NCBI GenBank assembly: GCA_963755085.1
Contig: CAVWIN010000014.1
Span: 248,001 to 312,000 of the forward strand
Length of the DNA stretch: 64,000 nucleotides
Source: JACVRM01 sp963755085
GTDB lineage: Bacteria > Actinomycetota > Thermoleophilia > Gaiellales > Gaiellaceae
Reading direction: 5' to 3'
Within the stretch, counting starts at the first letter, position 1. Every line of letters starts with the position of its first letter. The position numbers and the translations under genes were made by a program. The notes under the pieces are model-generated. The model did no database searches. It was not told where the DNA came from and saw only the letters and a program-made list of their open reading frames with translations. Shown one piece after another: positions 23,995 through 31,913 of the stretch.

Positions 23995-24443
23995 CCGGCC
24001 GCCGCCCTGACGGCGTCGAGGATCTTGGTGTAGCCGGTGCAGCGGCAGAGATTCCCGGAGAGCGCCTCTCGGATCGCATCGTCGTCGGGATTCGGGACGC
24101 GCCGGAGCAGGTCGGCGGCGGCGACGATGAACCCCGGCGTGCAGAACCCGCACTGGACGGCGCCCGCGTCCGCGAACGCCTCCTGCACCCGGTGGAGCAC
24201 GCCGTCCTCGACTAGCCCCTCCACGGTGACGATCGCGCGGCCGTCCGCCTGCGCGCCGAGCACGAGGCAGGCGCAGACGAGCTCGCCGTCGAGCAGCACC
24301 GAGCAGGAGCCGCACTCGCCCTGCTCGCACGCGTTCTTCGACCCGGGCAGCTCGAGCCGCTCGCGCAGCACGAACAGGAGGCTCTCTCCGGGCCAGACGT
24401 CGGCCTGGCGGCGCTCGCCGTTGACGGTGAGCTCGATCCTCAC
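23991..24443 (-). CDS. Xanthine dehydrogenase, [2Fe-2S] subunit (PucE-like)
   Basis: 150 residues. The plant-type cluster ligands are Cys 39, 44, 47 and 59 (NACEQGECGSCSVLLDGELV), and the second cluster is in VQCGFCTPGFIVAA and NLCRCTGYTKIL. Normal length for XDH/CODH small subunits, which pass electrons from the molybdenum site to FAD. It overlaps both neighbours by 4 bases, so the three subunits are translationally coupled. Confidence 0.95.
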   Translation of the reverse strand: MRIELTVNGERRQADVWPGESLLFVLRERLELPGSKNACEQGECGSCSVLLDGELVCACLVLGAQADGRAIVTVEGLVEDGVLHRVQEAFADAGAVQCGFCTPGFIVAAADLLRRVPNPDDDAIREALSGNLCRCTGYTKILDAVRAAAG

Positions 24444-25231
24444 AGGCCGCAGCGCTCCAGCGCCCGGCGGGTGAGCACGGCGAGCGCGTGCCGCCGGTAG
24501 CCGGCACTCCCGCGCACGTCGTCGATCGGGCTCGCCGCCGCGGCCACCGCCTCCGGGAAGCCGTCCGCCTCGGAGAACGGCGCGCGGACGAGCGCCGGCA
24601 CCGGGCCGGCGGAGCCGAACGCGGCGCGGATCTCGTCGCGCTCGGCGTCGACAGCGAGCGCGAGCGAGCAGACCGCGATCACCATCGCGTTGCGCGGGCC
24701 GACCTTCATGAACGTCTGCGGCATGGCACGCGCATCGACGGTCACGCCCGTGATCAGCTCACCGGGCTCGAGCGCGTTCCGCTTCGGGCCGACGAGGAAC
24801 TCCTCGAGGCCGAGCATGCGCGTGCCGCCCGTACTCGCGAGCTCGACGCGCGCGCCGGCGACGAGCAGCGGCGGCAGCGCGTCGCCCGCCGGCGAAGCGG
24901 TGCCGAGGTTGCCGCCGATCGTGCCGCGGTTGCGGATCTGCGGCGAGCCGACGGTGCGCGCGGCCTCGGCCAGCGCCGGCAGCCGCGCGGCGAGCGGCCG
25001 CTCCATCGCCTGTGTGTAGGTCAGCGAGGCGCCCAGGCGGATCGTGCCGTTGTCGGCCGACCAGCCGTCGAGCTCCTCGACACGGTTGAGGTCGAGCAGC
25101 AGCTCGGGCCGGCGCCGGTCGAAGTTCAGCTCGACCATGACGTCGGTGCCGCCGTCGATCGGCACCGACTCGGGATGCTCCGCCTTGAGCCGCAGCGCCT
25201 CCTCCAGGCTCCGCGGCGACTCCGCCTCCAT
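24440..25231 (-). CDS. Xanthine dehydrogenase, FAD-binding subunit (PucC-like)
   Basis: 263 residues. SVPIDGGTDVMVELNF and QIRNRGTIGGNLGTASPAGD are the two FAD-binding blocks of the PCMH-type flavin subunits; the C-terminal domain has MKVGPRNAMVIAVCSLAL. First gene of the minus-strand arm. A TACGCT box 6 bases before the ATG suggests leaderless transcription, divergent from the adenine deaminase gene only 33 bases away. Confidence 0.94.
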   Translation of the reverse strand: MEAESPRSLEEALRLKAEHPESVPIDGGTDVMVELNFDRRRPELLLDLNRVEELDGWSADNGTIRLGASLTYTQAMERPLAARLPALAEAARTVGSPQIRNRGTIGGNLGTASPAGDALPPLLVAGARVELASTGGTRMLGLEEFLVGPKRNALEPGELITGVTVDARAMPQTFMKVGPRNAMVIAVCSLALAVDAERDEIRAAFGSAGPVPALVRAPFSEADGFPEAVAAAASPIDDVRGSAGYRRHALAVLTRRALERCGL

Positions 25232-25237
25232 CGGGGC

Positions 25238-25256
25238 AGCGTAACCCCGGTAGGGT
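25238..25256. promoter_or_regulatory. Divergent -10 boxes of the purine locus
   Basis: Minus strand TACGCT (25238-25243) is 6 bases before the FAD-subunit ATG. Plus strand TAGGGT (25251-25256) is 8 bases before the adenine deaminase ATG. With only 33 bases between the genes, each -35 region must lie inside the other gene. Both fit the leaderless TANNNT pattern. Confidence 0.5.
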
Positions 25257-25264
25257 CGGCGCCC

Positions 25265-26959
25265 ATGGCAGACCTTCGCCGACGGCTTGCGGTCGCGCGC
25301 GGCGACGAGCCGGCCGACCTCGTCGTGCGCGGCGGGCGGGTCCTGTCCGTCTTCACGCGCGAGTGGCTCGAGGGCGACCTGGCGATCGTCGACGGCTTCG
25401 TCGCCGGGATCGGGGACTACGAGGGCAACGAGACGCTCGACGCGGCGGGGCGCTACCTCGTGCCCGGCTTCATCGACTCGCACATGCACCTCGAGTCGTC
25501 GAAGCTGCTCGTAGACGAGTTCGCGCGGCTGGTCGTACCGCTCGGGACGACGGCGGTGGTCGCGGACCCGCACGAGCTCGCGAACGTGCTCGGCACGGAC
25601 GGCATCCACTGGATCGCCGACATGTCGCAGAACATCCCGCTCGACGTCTTCTTCATGGCCTCGTCCTCGGTGCCGGCCTCGGAGTTCGAGTCGCCGCGGC
25701 GGCCGCTCTCGCCCGGCGACCTGCAGGGGCTCCTGCGCCGGCGCCGGGTGCTCGGGCTCGCGGAGATGATGAACTTCCCCGGCGTCGTCGGCGGCGACGA
25801 GCACGAGCTGGAGAAGCTGGCGCTCGAGGGCGCGACGCACGTCGACGGTCATGCCCCGGGCGTGCTCGGCAAGGATCTGAACGCCTACGCCGCGGCCGGC
25901 ATCCGCTCCGACCACGAGGCCCGCACCGTCGAGGAGGGCCGCGAGCGGCTGCGCGTGGGCATGTGGGTGCTGATCCGTGAGGCGTCGGGTGCGCGCAACC
26001 TCCACGACCTGCTCCCGCTCGTCGCCGAGTTCGGGCCGCACCGGCTCGCGTTCTGCACCGACGACCGCGAGCCTGAGGACATCGTGGCCGAGGGTCACAT
26101 CAACGGGATGGTGCGCGAGGCGGTCGCGAGCGGCGTCACTCCCGAGGACGCCCTCGTCATGGCCTCGCTGAACGGCGCGACCTGGCACGGCCTCCGCGAC
26201 TTCGGCGCGCTCGCGCCCGGCTACCAGGCCGACGTGCTCGTGCTGCCCGACCTCGAGCGCTTCGAGCCGGAGCTCGTGCTCAAGGCCGGCCGGCGCGTGG
26301 AGGTCTCGGCTCGCCACGAGGTGCCCGACTGGGTGCGCCACACGGTGCGCATCCGACCGGTCGGCTCGAACCGCTTCCGCATCCCGTGGGAGGGCGGCCG
26401 CGCGCGTGTGATCGGGATCATCCCCGACCAGATCGTCACGGAGTCGCTCGTGGAGGAGCCGACGGTCGTGAACGGAGAGGTCGTCGCCGATCCGGAGCGC
26501 GACCTGGCGAAGATTGCCGTGCTCGAGCGGCACCTCGGCACCGGCCGGATGAGCATCGGGCTCGTCCGCGGCACCGGGCTGAAGAGCGGTGCGCTCGCGC
26601 AGACGGTCGCGCACGACGCGCACAACATCGTCGTCGTCGGCGTCGACGACGACGACATGTCGCGGGCGGTCACGCGGCTGAGCGAGATCGGGGGCGGCGT
26701 GGTCGTCGTCGAGGACCGCGGCGTGCGCGCCGAGCTCCCATTGCCGGTCGCGGGCCTGCTCTCGGACGCGCCGCTCGACGAGGTGGTCGAGGCGAGCAAG
26801 GGCTGCGTCGAGGCGGCGCACCGGCTCGGGTGCACGCTCCCGTCGCCGTTCCAGTCGCTCGCCTTCCTGGCGCTGTCGGTGATCCCGTCGCTGAAGATCA
26901 CCGACCGCGGGCTCGTCGACGTGGACCGCTTCGAGCTCGTCAGCCTGCGCGCGGACTGA
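25265..26959 (+). CDS. ade: Adenine deaminase
   Basis: 564 residues. YLVPGFIDSHMHLESSKLLV (metal-binding His-x-His), then VVADPHELANVLG, HAPGVLGKDLNAYAAAGIRS and DDREPEDIVAEGHIN are the conserved blocks of bacterial Ade, which deaminates adenine to hypoxanthine in a metal-dependent reaction. The C-terminal adenine-deaminase domain ends with ALSVIPSLKITDRGLVDV. It opens the plus-strand purine operon; the next gene starts inside its stop codon (TGATG). Confidence 0.95.
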   Translation: MADLRRRLAVARGDEPADLVVRGGRVLSVFTREWLEGDLAIVDGFVAGIGDYEGNETLDAAGRYLVPGFIDSHMHLESSKLLVDEFARLVVPLGTTAVVADPHELANVLGTDGIHWIADMSQNIPLDVFFMASSSVPASEFESPRRPLSPGDLQGLLRRRRVLGLAEMMNFPGVVGGDEHELEKLALEGATHVDGHAPGVLGKDLNAYAAAGIRSDHEARTVEEGRERLRVGMWVLIREASGARNLHDLLPLVAEFGPHRLAFCTDDREPEDIVAEGHINGMVREAVASGVTPEDALVMASLNGATWHGLRDFGALAPGYQADVLVLPDLERFEPELVLKAGRRVEVSARHEVPDWVRHTVRIRPVGSNRFRIPWEGGRARVIGIIPDQIVTESLVEEPTVVNGEVVADPERDLAKIAVLERHLGTGRMSIGLVRGTGLKSGALAQTVAHDAHNIVVVGVDDDDMSRAVTRLSEIGGGVVVVEDRGVRAELPLPVAGLLSDAPLDEVVEASKGCVEAAHRLGCTLPSPFQSLAFLALSVIPSLKITDRGLVDVDRFELVSLRAD

Positions 26960-28284
26960 TGCTGCTCGCGAACGCATGGGTCGCGACCATGGACGACGCT
27001 GGGAGCGAGTACCGCGAGGGCTGGGTCGCGGTCGAGGACGGCCTGGTCGCGGCGGTGGGCGGCGGCGAGCCGCCGCCCGGCGAGCGGGTCGACCTCGGCG
27101 GCGCGCTCGTCACGCCGGGCCTCGTCAATACCCACCACCACCTGTACCAGACCCTCACGCGCACCCGCGCGCAGGAGGCCGACCTCTTCACCTGGCTGAA
27201 GACGCTCTACCCGGTGTGGGCGCGGCTCGACGCCGAGGCCGAGTACGCGGCGGCGCGCACCGGGCTCGCCGAGCTCGCCCTCTCCGGCTGCACGACCGTG
27301 TTCGACCACCACTACGTCTTCCCGCGCGGCGAGGCCGGGCTGATCGAGGCCGAGGTGCAGGCGGCACGCGAGCTCGGCGTGCGTCTCGTCGCCTCGCGCG
27401 GCTCGATGGACCTCGGCGAGTCCGACGGCGGACTGCCGCCGGACTCGCTGGTCGAGACGATCGACGACGTCCTCGTGGACACCGAGCGGCTGATCCGCGA
27501 ACTGCATGATCCGGCCGCGGGGGCCCGGACGCAGGTAGTCGTTGCGCCGTGCTCACCGTTTTCGGTCACTGGTGAGCTGATGACGGCATCGGCGGAGCTC
27601 GCACGACGCGAGGGCGTACTCCTCCATACGCACCTCGCCGAGACGATCGAGGAGGAGGCCTACTGCCTCGAGCTCTATGGCTGCCGTCCAGTCGAGTACC
27701 TGGAGCGGCTTGACTGGCTGGCACGAGACGTCTGGTGCGCGCACTGCGTCCACCTGTCGCCCGAGGACGTGTACCGGTTCGCGCGGGCGCGCGTCGGCGT
27801 TGCGCATTGCCCGACGTCGAACCTGCGTCTCGGCGCCGGGGTGGCGCCGGTGCGCGAGCTGCTCGACGCGGGCGTCCGCGTCGGCCTCGGCGTCGATGGG
27901 TCGGCCTCGAACGAGCGCGGCGATCTTGCCCTCGAGGTCAAGGAGGCGCTTCTCGTGGCGCGCGGGCGCGGCGGGCCACAGGCCCTCAGCGCGCGTGAGG
28001 CACTCCGGCTCGCGACGGTCGGCGGCGCCACCGTGCTTCGACGCGCCGACATCGGCACGATCGAGCCCGGCATGTGTGCCGACCTCGCCGTCTGGCAGAT
28101 GGACGGCCTCGAGCATGGCGGCGCCGACGATGCCGTCGCATCACTCGTGTTCGCGGGCCCGCAGCGCGTCGACCGCCTCTACGTCGGCGGCGAGGAGGTC
28201 GTCCGCGACGGTCACCTGGTCAATGCCGACGAAGCCGAGATCGCCCAGGAGCACCGCCGAAATGCGCGAAGGTTCCTGGCATGA
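26959..28284 (+). CDS. 8-oxoguanine deaminase-like amidohydrolase
   Basis: 441 residues. GLVNTHHHLYQTLTRTRAQE, HTHLAETIEEE, WCAHCVHL and VGLGVDGSASNERGDLALEV are the metal and catalytic motifs of the AtzB/8-oxoguanine deaminase subgroup, which converts 8-oxoguanine to urate and ammonia. Hydroxydechloroatrazine ethylaminohydrolases share these motifs, but the purine neighbours favour 8-oxoguanine (or another oxidised purine). The ATG overlaps the adenine deaminase stop by one base. Confidence 0.85.
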   Translation: MLLANAWVATMDDAGSEYREGWVAVEDGLVAAVGGGEPPPGERVDLGGALVTPGLVNTHHHLYQTLTRTRAQEADLFTWLKTLYPVWARLDAEAEYAAARTGLAELALSGCTTVFDHHYVFPRGEAGLIEAEVQAARELGVRLVASRGSMDLGESDGGLPPDSLVETIDDVLVDTERLIRELHDPAAGARTQVVVAPCSPFSVTGELMTASAELARREGVLLHTHLAETIEEEAYCLELYGCRPVEYLERLDWLARDVWCAHCVHLSPEDVYRFARARVGVAHCPTSNLRLGAGVAPVRELLDAGVRVGLGVDGSASNERGDLALEVKEALLVARGRGGPQALSAREALRLATVGGATVLRRADIGTIEPGMCADLAVWQMDGLEHGGADDAVASLVFAGPQRVDRLYVGGEEVVRDGHLVNADEAEIAQEHRRNARRFLA

Positions 28285-28577
28285 CGTTGATAACCCTCTC
28301 CACGCACGTGCTCGACACCGGCGAGGGCCGGCCGGCCGCCGGCGTCCGCGTCGAGCTCTTCCACGACGGCGCGCTGGTCGCGTCGGGGACGACCGACGGC
28401 GACGGCCGGATCGCCCAGCTCGGCGACCGCCTGGAGACCGGGCTGCACACGCTTGTCTTCCATCCGCCATCGGCGTTCTTCCACCGCGTCGCCCTCGACG
28501 TGGAGCTGGGCGACGGCCACCACCACATTCCGCTCCTCGTGTCGCCCTACTCGTGCGCGAGCTACCGCGGCAGCTGA
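28281..28577 (+). CDS. 5-hydroxyisourate hydrolase (transthyretin-related)
   Basis: 98 residues. LSTHVLDTGEGRPAAGVRVE at the N-terminus, ETGLHTLVFHPPSAFFHRVA and the C-terminal PLLVSPYSCASYRGS tetrapeptide YRGS are diagnostic of HIU hydrolase, which opens the 5-hydroxyisourate formed from urate. The ATG overlaps the previous stop as ATGA and the 3' end overlaps the OHCU decarboxylase gene by 25 bases. Confidence 0.97.
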   Translation: MTLITLSTHVLDTGEGRPAAGVRVELFHDGALVASGTTDGDGRIAQLGDRLETGLHTLVFHPPSAFFHRVALDVELGDGHHHIPLLVSPYSCASYRGS

Positions 28578-28969
28578 CGGTCGACGAGCTGGCCGGGCTC
28601 TTCTCCGGCCGGACGCGCCTGGTCGAGCGGATCGCCGCGCATGAGGACCCGCTCGGCGTGGCCCGCGACGTCGTCCGCGAGGCGAGCGAGGAGGAGAAGG
28701 CCGAGGCGCTCGCGGCGCACCCGCGCATCGGCGAGCGCTCACCCGAGCAGCGCGGCGGGGAGGCGGCCGTGCTGGCGGACCTGGCCGAGCTGAACCGGGC
28801 CTACGAGGAGAGGTTCGGCTTCCGCTTCGTCGTCTTCGTCAACGGACGCTCGCGGGCCGAGATCGTCCCGGTGCTGCGCGAGCGCCTGCAGCGCAGCCGC
28901 GCCGAGGAGCTCGCCACCGGCTGTGACGACCTCGTGTCGATCGCGCTCGACCGCTGGCAGAAGGGCTAG
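28553..28969 (+). CDS. OHCU decarboxylase
   Basis: 138 residues from GTG 28553, slightly short for the ~160-residue family. ALAAHPRIGERSPEQRGG and LAELNRAYEERFGFRFVVFV are the conserved substrate-binding blocks of 2-oxo-4-hydroxy-4-carboxy-5-ureidoimidazoline decarboxylase, which yields (S)-allantoin. It overlaps the HIU hydrolase gene by 25 bases and abuts the urate oxidase gene, so the three steps from urate to allantoin are encoded consecutively. Confidence 0.93.
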   Translation: MRELPRQLTVDELAGLFSGRTRLVERIAAHEDPLGVARDVVREASEEEKAEALAAHPRIGERSPEQRGGEAAVLADLAELNRAYEERFGFRFVVFVNGRSRAEIVPVLRERLQRSRAEELATGCDDLVSIALDRWQKG

Positions 28970-30151
28970 ATGGACTGGGACTACCTCGACGAGTGGGCAC
29001 AGTTCCTTCTGCGCTGGCTGCACGTCATCGCCGCCATCGTCTGGATCGGCACCTCGTTCTACTTCGTCGCGCTCGACAAGCACCTGCGGCCCTCGCGCGA
29101 CCGCGACGACGTGAGCGAGGAGTGGGAGATCCACGGCGGCGGCTTCTACCGCGTCGAGAAGTACCGCGTCGCCCCCGACGAGCTGCCGAACCCGCTCTAC
29201 TGGTTCAAGTGGGAGGCGTACACGACCTGGCTCTCCGGGTTCGCGCTGCTTGTCGCCATCTACTACGTGCACGCGCGCATCTACCTCGTCGACCCCGCGG
29301 TCGCGAACATCAGCGGCTGGGAGGCGGCCGGGCTGAGCATGGCGCTCCTCGCCGGCGGCTACATCGTCTACGAGGCGCTCTGCCGGCTGCTGGAAGGCCA
29401 CGAGCTCTGGCTCGCCGGCGTCGGCCTCGCCCTGGTGACGCTGACGGCCTGGGGAGTCAGCCACGTCTTCTCCGGCAGGGGCACCGACCTCCAGCTGGGC
29501 GCGATGCTCGGGACGATCATGGCCGCGAACGTCCTCTTCGTGATCATCCCCGGCCACTGGAACCTCGTGCGCGCGAAGGAGGCCGGGCGCGAGCCGGACC
29601 CCGCTCCGGGAATCGAGGGCAAGCGCCGCTCGATCCACAACACGTACCTGACCCTGCCGGTGCTGATCGCGATGATCGCCGTCCACTTCCCGACGGCGTA
29701 CGCGCACGCGCACGGCTGGGCGGTGATCGTCGCGCTGATGGTGGTCGGCGCGTGGGTGCGCCATTACTTCAACCTGCGCCACGAGGGCCGCACCGCCTGG
29801 TGGATCCCGGCCTCCGCGGCGCTCGCCGTCGGAGTGATCGCGATCCTCATCCGGCCCAGCACGACATCCGCGCCGGCCGCGAGCGGCACGGTCACCTTCA
29901 CTCGCGTGCAGACGATCATCGCGACCCGCTGCGCCGAGTGCCATTCCATCCACCCGACGAACCCGGCGTTCACCAGCCCCCCGGCGGGGATCGTCTTCGA
30001 CACGCCGGCCGAGATCGCCGCCCGCAAGGACGCGATCGAGTTGCAGGCGGTGCGCCTCAAGGCGATGCCGCTCGGCAACATCACGCACATGACCGACTCC
30101 GAGCGCAGCGAGCTCGCCGCCTGGTTCGACCAGGGCGCGCCGACGAAGTAG
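28970..30151 (+). CDS. puuD: Membrane urate oxidase PuuD with C-terminal cytochrome c domain
   Basis: 393 residues. Seven to eight membrane helices begin with FLLRWLHVIAAIVWIGTSFY and include PLYWFKWEAYTTWLSGFALL and IIPGHWNLVRAKEAG, the DUF989/PuuD core. The C-terminal domain has the heme-attachment motif RCAECHSIHP. PuuD proteins oxidise urate to 5-hydroxyisourate and feed electrons to the respiratory chain instead of making peroxide. ATG 28970 directly follows the previous stop. It completes the plus-strand purine operon. Confidence 0.95.
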   Translation: MDWDYLDEWAQFLLRWLHVIAAIVWIGTSFYFVALDKHLRPSRDRDDVSEEWEIHGGGFYRVEKYRVAPDELPNPLYWFKWEAYTTWLSGFALLVAIYYVHARIYLVDPAVANISGWEAAGLSMALLAGGYIVYEALCRLLEGHELWLAGVGLALVTLTAWGVSHVFSGRGTDLQLGAMLGTIMAANVLFVIIPGHWNLVRAKEAGREPDPAPGIEGKRRSIHNTYLTLPVLIAMIAVHFPTAYAHAHGWAVIVALMVVGAWVRHYFNLRHEGRTAWWIPASAALAVGVIAILIRPSTTSAPAASGTVTFTRVQTIIATRCAECHSIHPTNPAFTSPPAGIVFDTPAEIAARKDAIELQAVRLKAMPLGNITHMTDSERSELAAWFDQGAPTK

Positions 30152-30906
30152 TGCTCCGCGAGGTCGCCGAGTACCCCAACTCGTTCAGCCCGCTCGGGCC
30201 GCGGGCCGAGCGGATCGAGACGGCGCGGTTCACGCTCTGCATGGGAGCCGGGCTGGGGTGGAACACGGTGCAGCGCCAGCGCTTCTCCGCCGCCGAAGTC
30301 GACGAGGTGCTCGTGGAGGTGCGCTCGCTGCTCCGCGAGCGCGGGCGGGCAAGGACCCAGTGGGAGATCGGCAGCGCGGCCGAGCCCGCCGGGCTCGTCC
30401 ATCTCCTGCTCGAGCGCGGGCTCGTGCACGACCGCGATCCGTACGCCGTCGCGCTCGTCCTCACGGAGCCGCCGCCGGCGGGACCGCCCGAAGTCGAAGC
30501 GCGCGCCGTCGAGACATTCGCGGAGTACGCGGCCGCCAACGAGGTGCAGTGGCAGGCGTTCGGGACGCCCGAGGACGAGATCGCCGAGGCGCGAGACCTG
30601 CTCCCCGATCTCTGGCGGGACTCGCCGACGGTGATGCACGCCGCGTGGCTCGACGGCCGGATCGTCTCGGCGGGAACCTGCGCGGCCACCGAGCACGGGC
30701 TGCTCCTCTACGGCGGCGCGACCGTGCCGGAGGCGCGCGGCCGCGGCGCCTACCGGGCGCTGCTGCGGGCCCGCTGGGACGAGGCCGTCGCCCGCGGCAC
30801 GCCGGCGCTGATCACGCAGGGCGGCTCGATGTCGCTGCCGATCCTCGAGCGCGCCGGCTTCCGGCGCGTCGGGCACATCCACATGCTCGTGGACGAGTTC
30901 GGCTAG
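30151..30906 (+). CDS. GNAT-family N-acetyltransferase
   Basis: 251 residues. The C-terminal ~120 residues form a GNAT domain: HAAWLDGRIVSAGTCAA, the acetyl-CoA loop ATVPEARGRGAYRALLRARW and SMSLPILERAGFRRVGHIHM. The N-terminal half resembles a degenerate GNAT or linker domain. The GTG overlaps the puuD stop (TAGTG), so it is probably co-transcribed with the purine genes, but no purine-related activity can be inferred. Substrate unknown. Confidence 0.85.
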   Translation: MLREVAEYPNSFSPLGPRAERIETARFTLCMGAGLGWNTVQRQRFSAAEVDEVLVEVRSLLRERGRARTQWEIGSAAEPAGLVHLLLERGLVHDRDPYAVALVLTEPPPAGPPEVEARAVETFAEYAAANEVQWQAFGTPEDEIAEARDLLPDLWRDSPTVMHAAWLDGRIVSAGTCAATEHGLLLYGGATVPEARGRGAYRALLRARWDEAVARGTPALITQGGSMSLPILERAGFRRVGHIHMLVDEFG

Positions 30907-30924
30907 CGATCCCTACATGAGCGA

Positions 30925-30930
30925 TAGGCT
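30925..30930 (+). promoter_or_regulatory. Leaderless -10 box of the DUF3830 gene
   Basis: TAGGCT lies 6 bases before GTG 30937, where the DUF3830-like reading frame begins. Its presence supports this start despite the frameshift downstream. Confidence 0.45.
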
Positions 30931-30936
30931 CGGGGC

Positions 30937-31345
30937 GTGCTGGAGATCGAGGCCGCCGGGATGCGCTTCGTCGCGCGCTGGGAGGAGGAGCTCGCGCCGA
31001 GCACCGTGGCGGCGTTCAAGGCGAATCCTCCCGTTGGAGGACCGGATCATCCACTGCCGCTGGAGCGGCGAGTCGAACTGGATCCCGTGGGGCGACCGCG
31101 ACCTCGGCATCGGCCCGGAGAACGCCACCAGCTACCCGCACCCCGGCGAGCTGGCGCTCTACCCGGGCGGGCAGAGCGAGACCGAGCTGCTGTTCCCGTA
31201 CGGCTACTGCAACTTCGCGAGCAAGGCGGGGCAGCTCTGGGCCAACCACTTCGCGACCCTCGTCGAGGGCCAGGAGCAGCTGAAGGAGCTCGGGCGGCTG
31301 ACCCTCTGGGAGGGCGCGCAGCCGATCAGCTTCCGCGACGCCTAG
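30937..31345 (+). pseudogene. DUF3830-family gene interrupted by a +1 frameshift
   Basis: The first frame (GTG 30937) encodes LEIEAAGMRFVARWEEELAP and TVAAFKA; the matching remainder, ILPLEDRIIHCRWSGESNWI, ENATSYPHPGELALYPGG and FASKAGQLWANHFATL, is in the next frame to TAG 31345. The join lies at about 31021-31024 (GCGAATCC), where removing one A restores a continuous ~135-residue DUF3830 protein. DUF3830 proteins have a cyclophilin-like barrel and unknown function. Third-position GC stays high in the switched frame, so this is either a recent mutation or a sequencing error. Confidence 0.75.
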
Positions 31346-31908
31346 CGGCGCTTTCGGCAGGAGGCCGCGAGGAAGCTCTGGTGGTGCACGCGGCGCACGC
31401 CCGCGTACGCGTCGAGCCAGGACACAGCGCACGGGCAGCCGCTGTAGGCGCGGCAGTCGTAGATGAAGCCCTTGTCGGCCGAGAGCGGGACGCGGTGGCG
31501 CACACCGCGCGAGCCGACGACCACGATCCGCGTCACCTCGTTCGCGGCGATGCCGGCGAGAAGCTGGCCCGCCCCGGCGTCGACCCGCTGGCCGTGCGCG
31601 AACAACGCACCTCGATTGCAGCCCATGCCGACGCCGCGGAAGACGACGGCGAAGCACGTATAGCCGCGCGCCGTACGGAGGACGTAGAGGCGGGCGCGGC
31701 GGTGCGATCCGCCGTCGTAGGTCGCGACGCGCCGACTCACGACGAAGAACCCGAACTTCCCCGGGGGCATCGTCCGCAGGGCAGCCGGCAGGGCATCGGT
31801 CGCCCGGGCAGGCCGGTCGAAGGCCTTCGGCGAGTCGATCGAGTCGTTAAAGGCGAGTGCCGTCCCGGCAGCGGCGAGCGCCATGGCCAGGGCGGCGACC
31901 GAACGCAC
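31342..31908 (-). CDS. Secreted protein of unknown function
   Basis: 188 residues. A short N-terminal signal peptide (VAALAMALAAAGTALAF) precedes a mature domain of ~165 residues with six Cys, of which CFAVVFRGVGMGCN and DCRAYSGCPCAVSW are the clearest pairs, suggesting disulfides. No family recognised. GTG 31908 is the only start before the signal. It is convergent with the DUF3830 gene, sharing the CTAG stop, and starts 5 bases after the amidohydrolase stop, so it probably belongs to the same minus-strand operon. Confidence 0.65.
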   Translation of the reverse strand: MRSVAALAMALAAAGTALAFNDSIDSPKAFDRPARATDALPAALRTMPPGKFGFFVVSRRVATYDGGSHRRARLYVLRTARGYTCFAVVFRGVGMGCNRGALFAHGQRVDAGAGQLLAGIAANEVTRIVVVGSRGVRHRVPLSADKGFIYDCRAYSGCPCAVSWLDAYAGVRRVHHQSFLAASCRKRR

Positions 31909-31913
31909 GCGAG

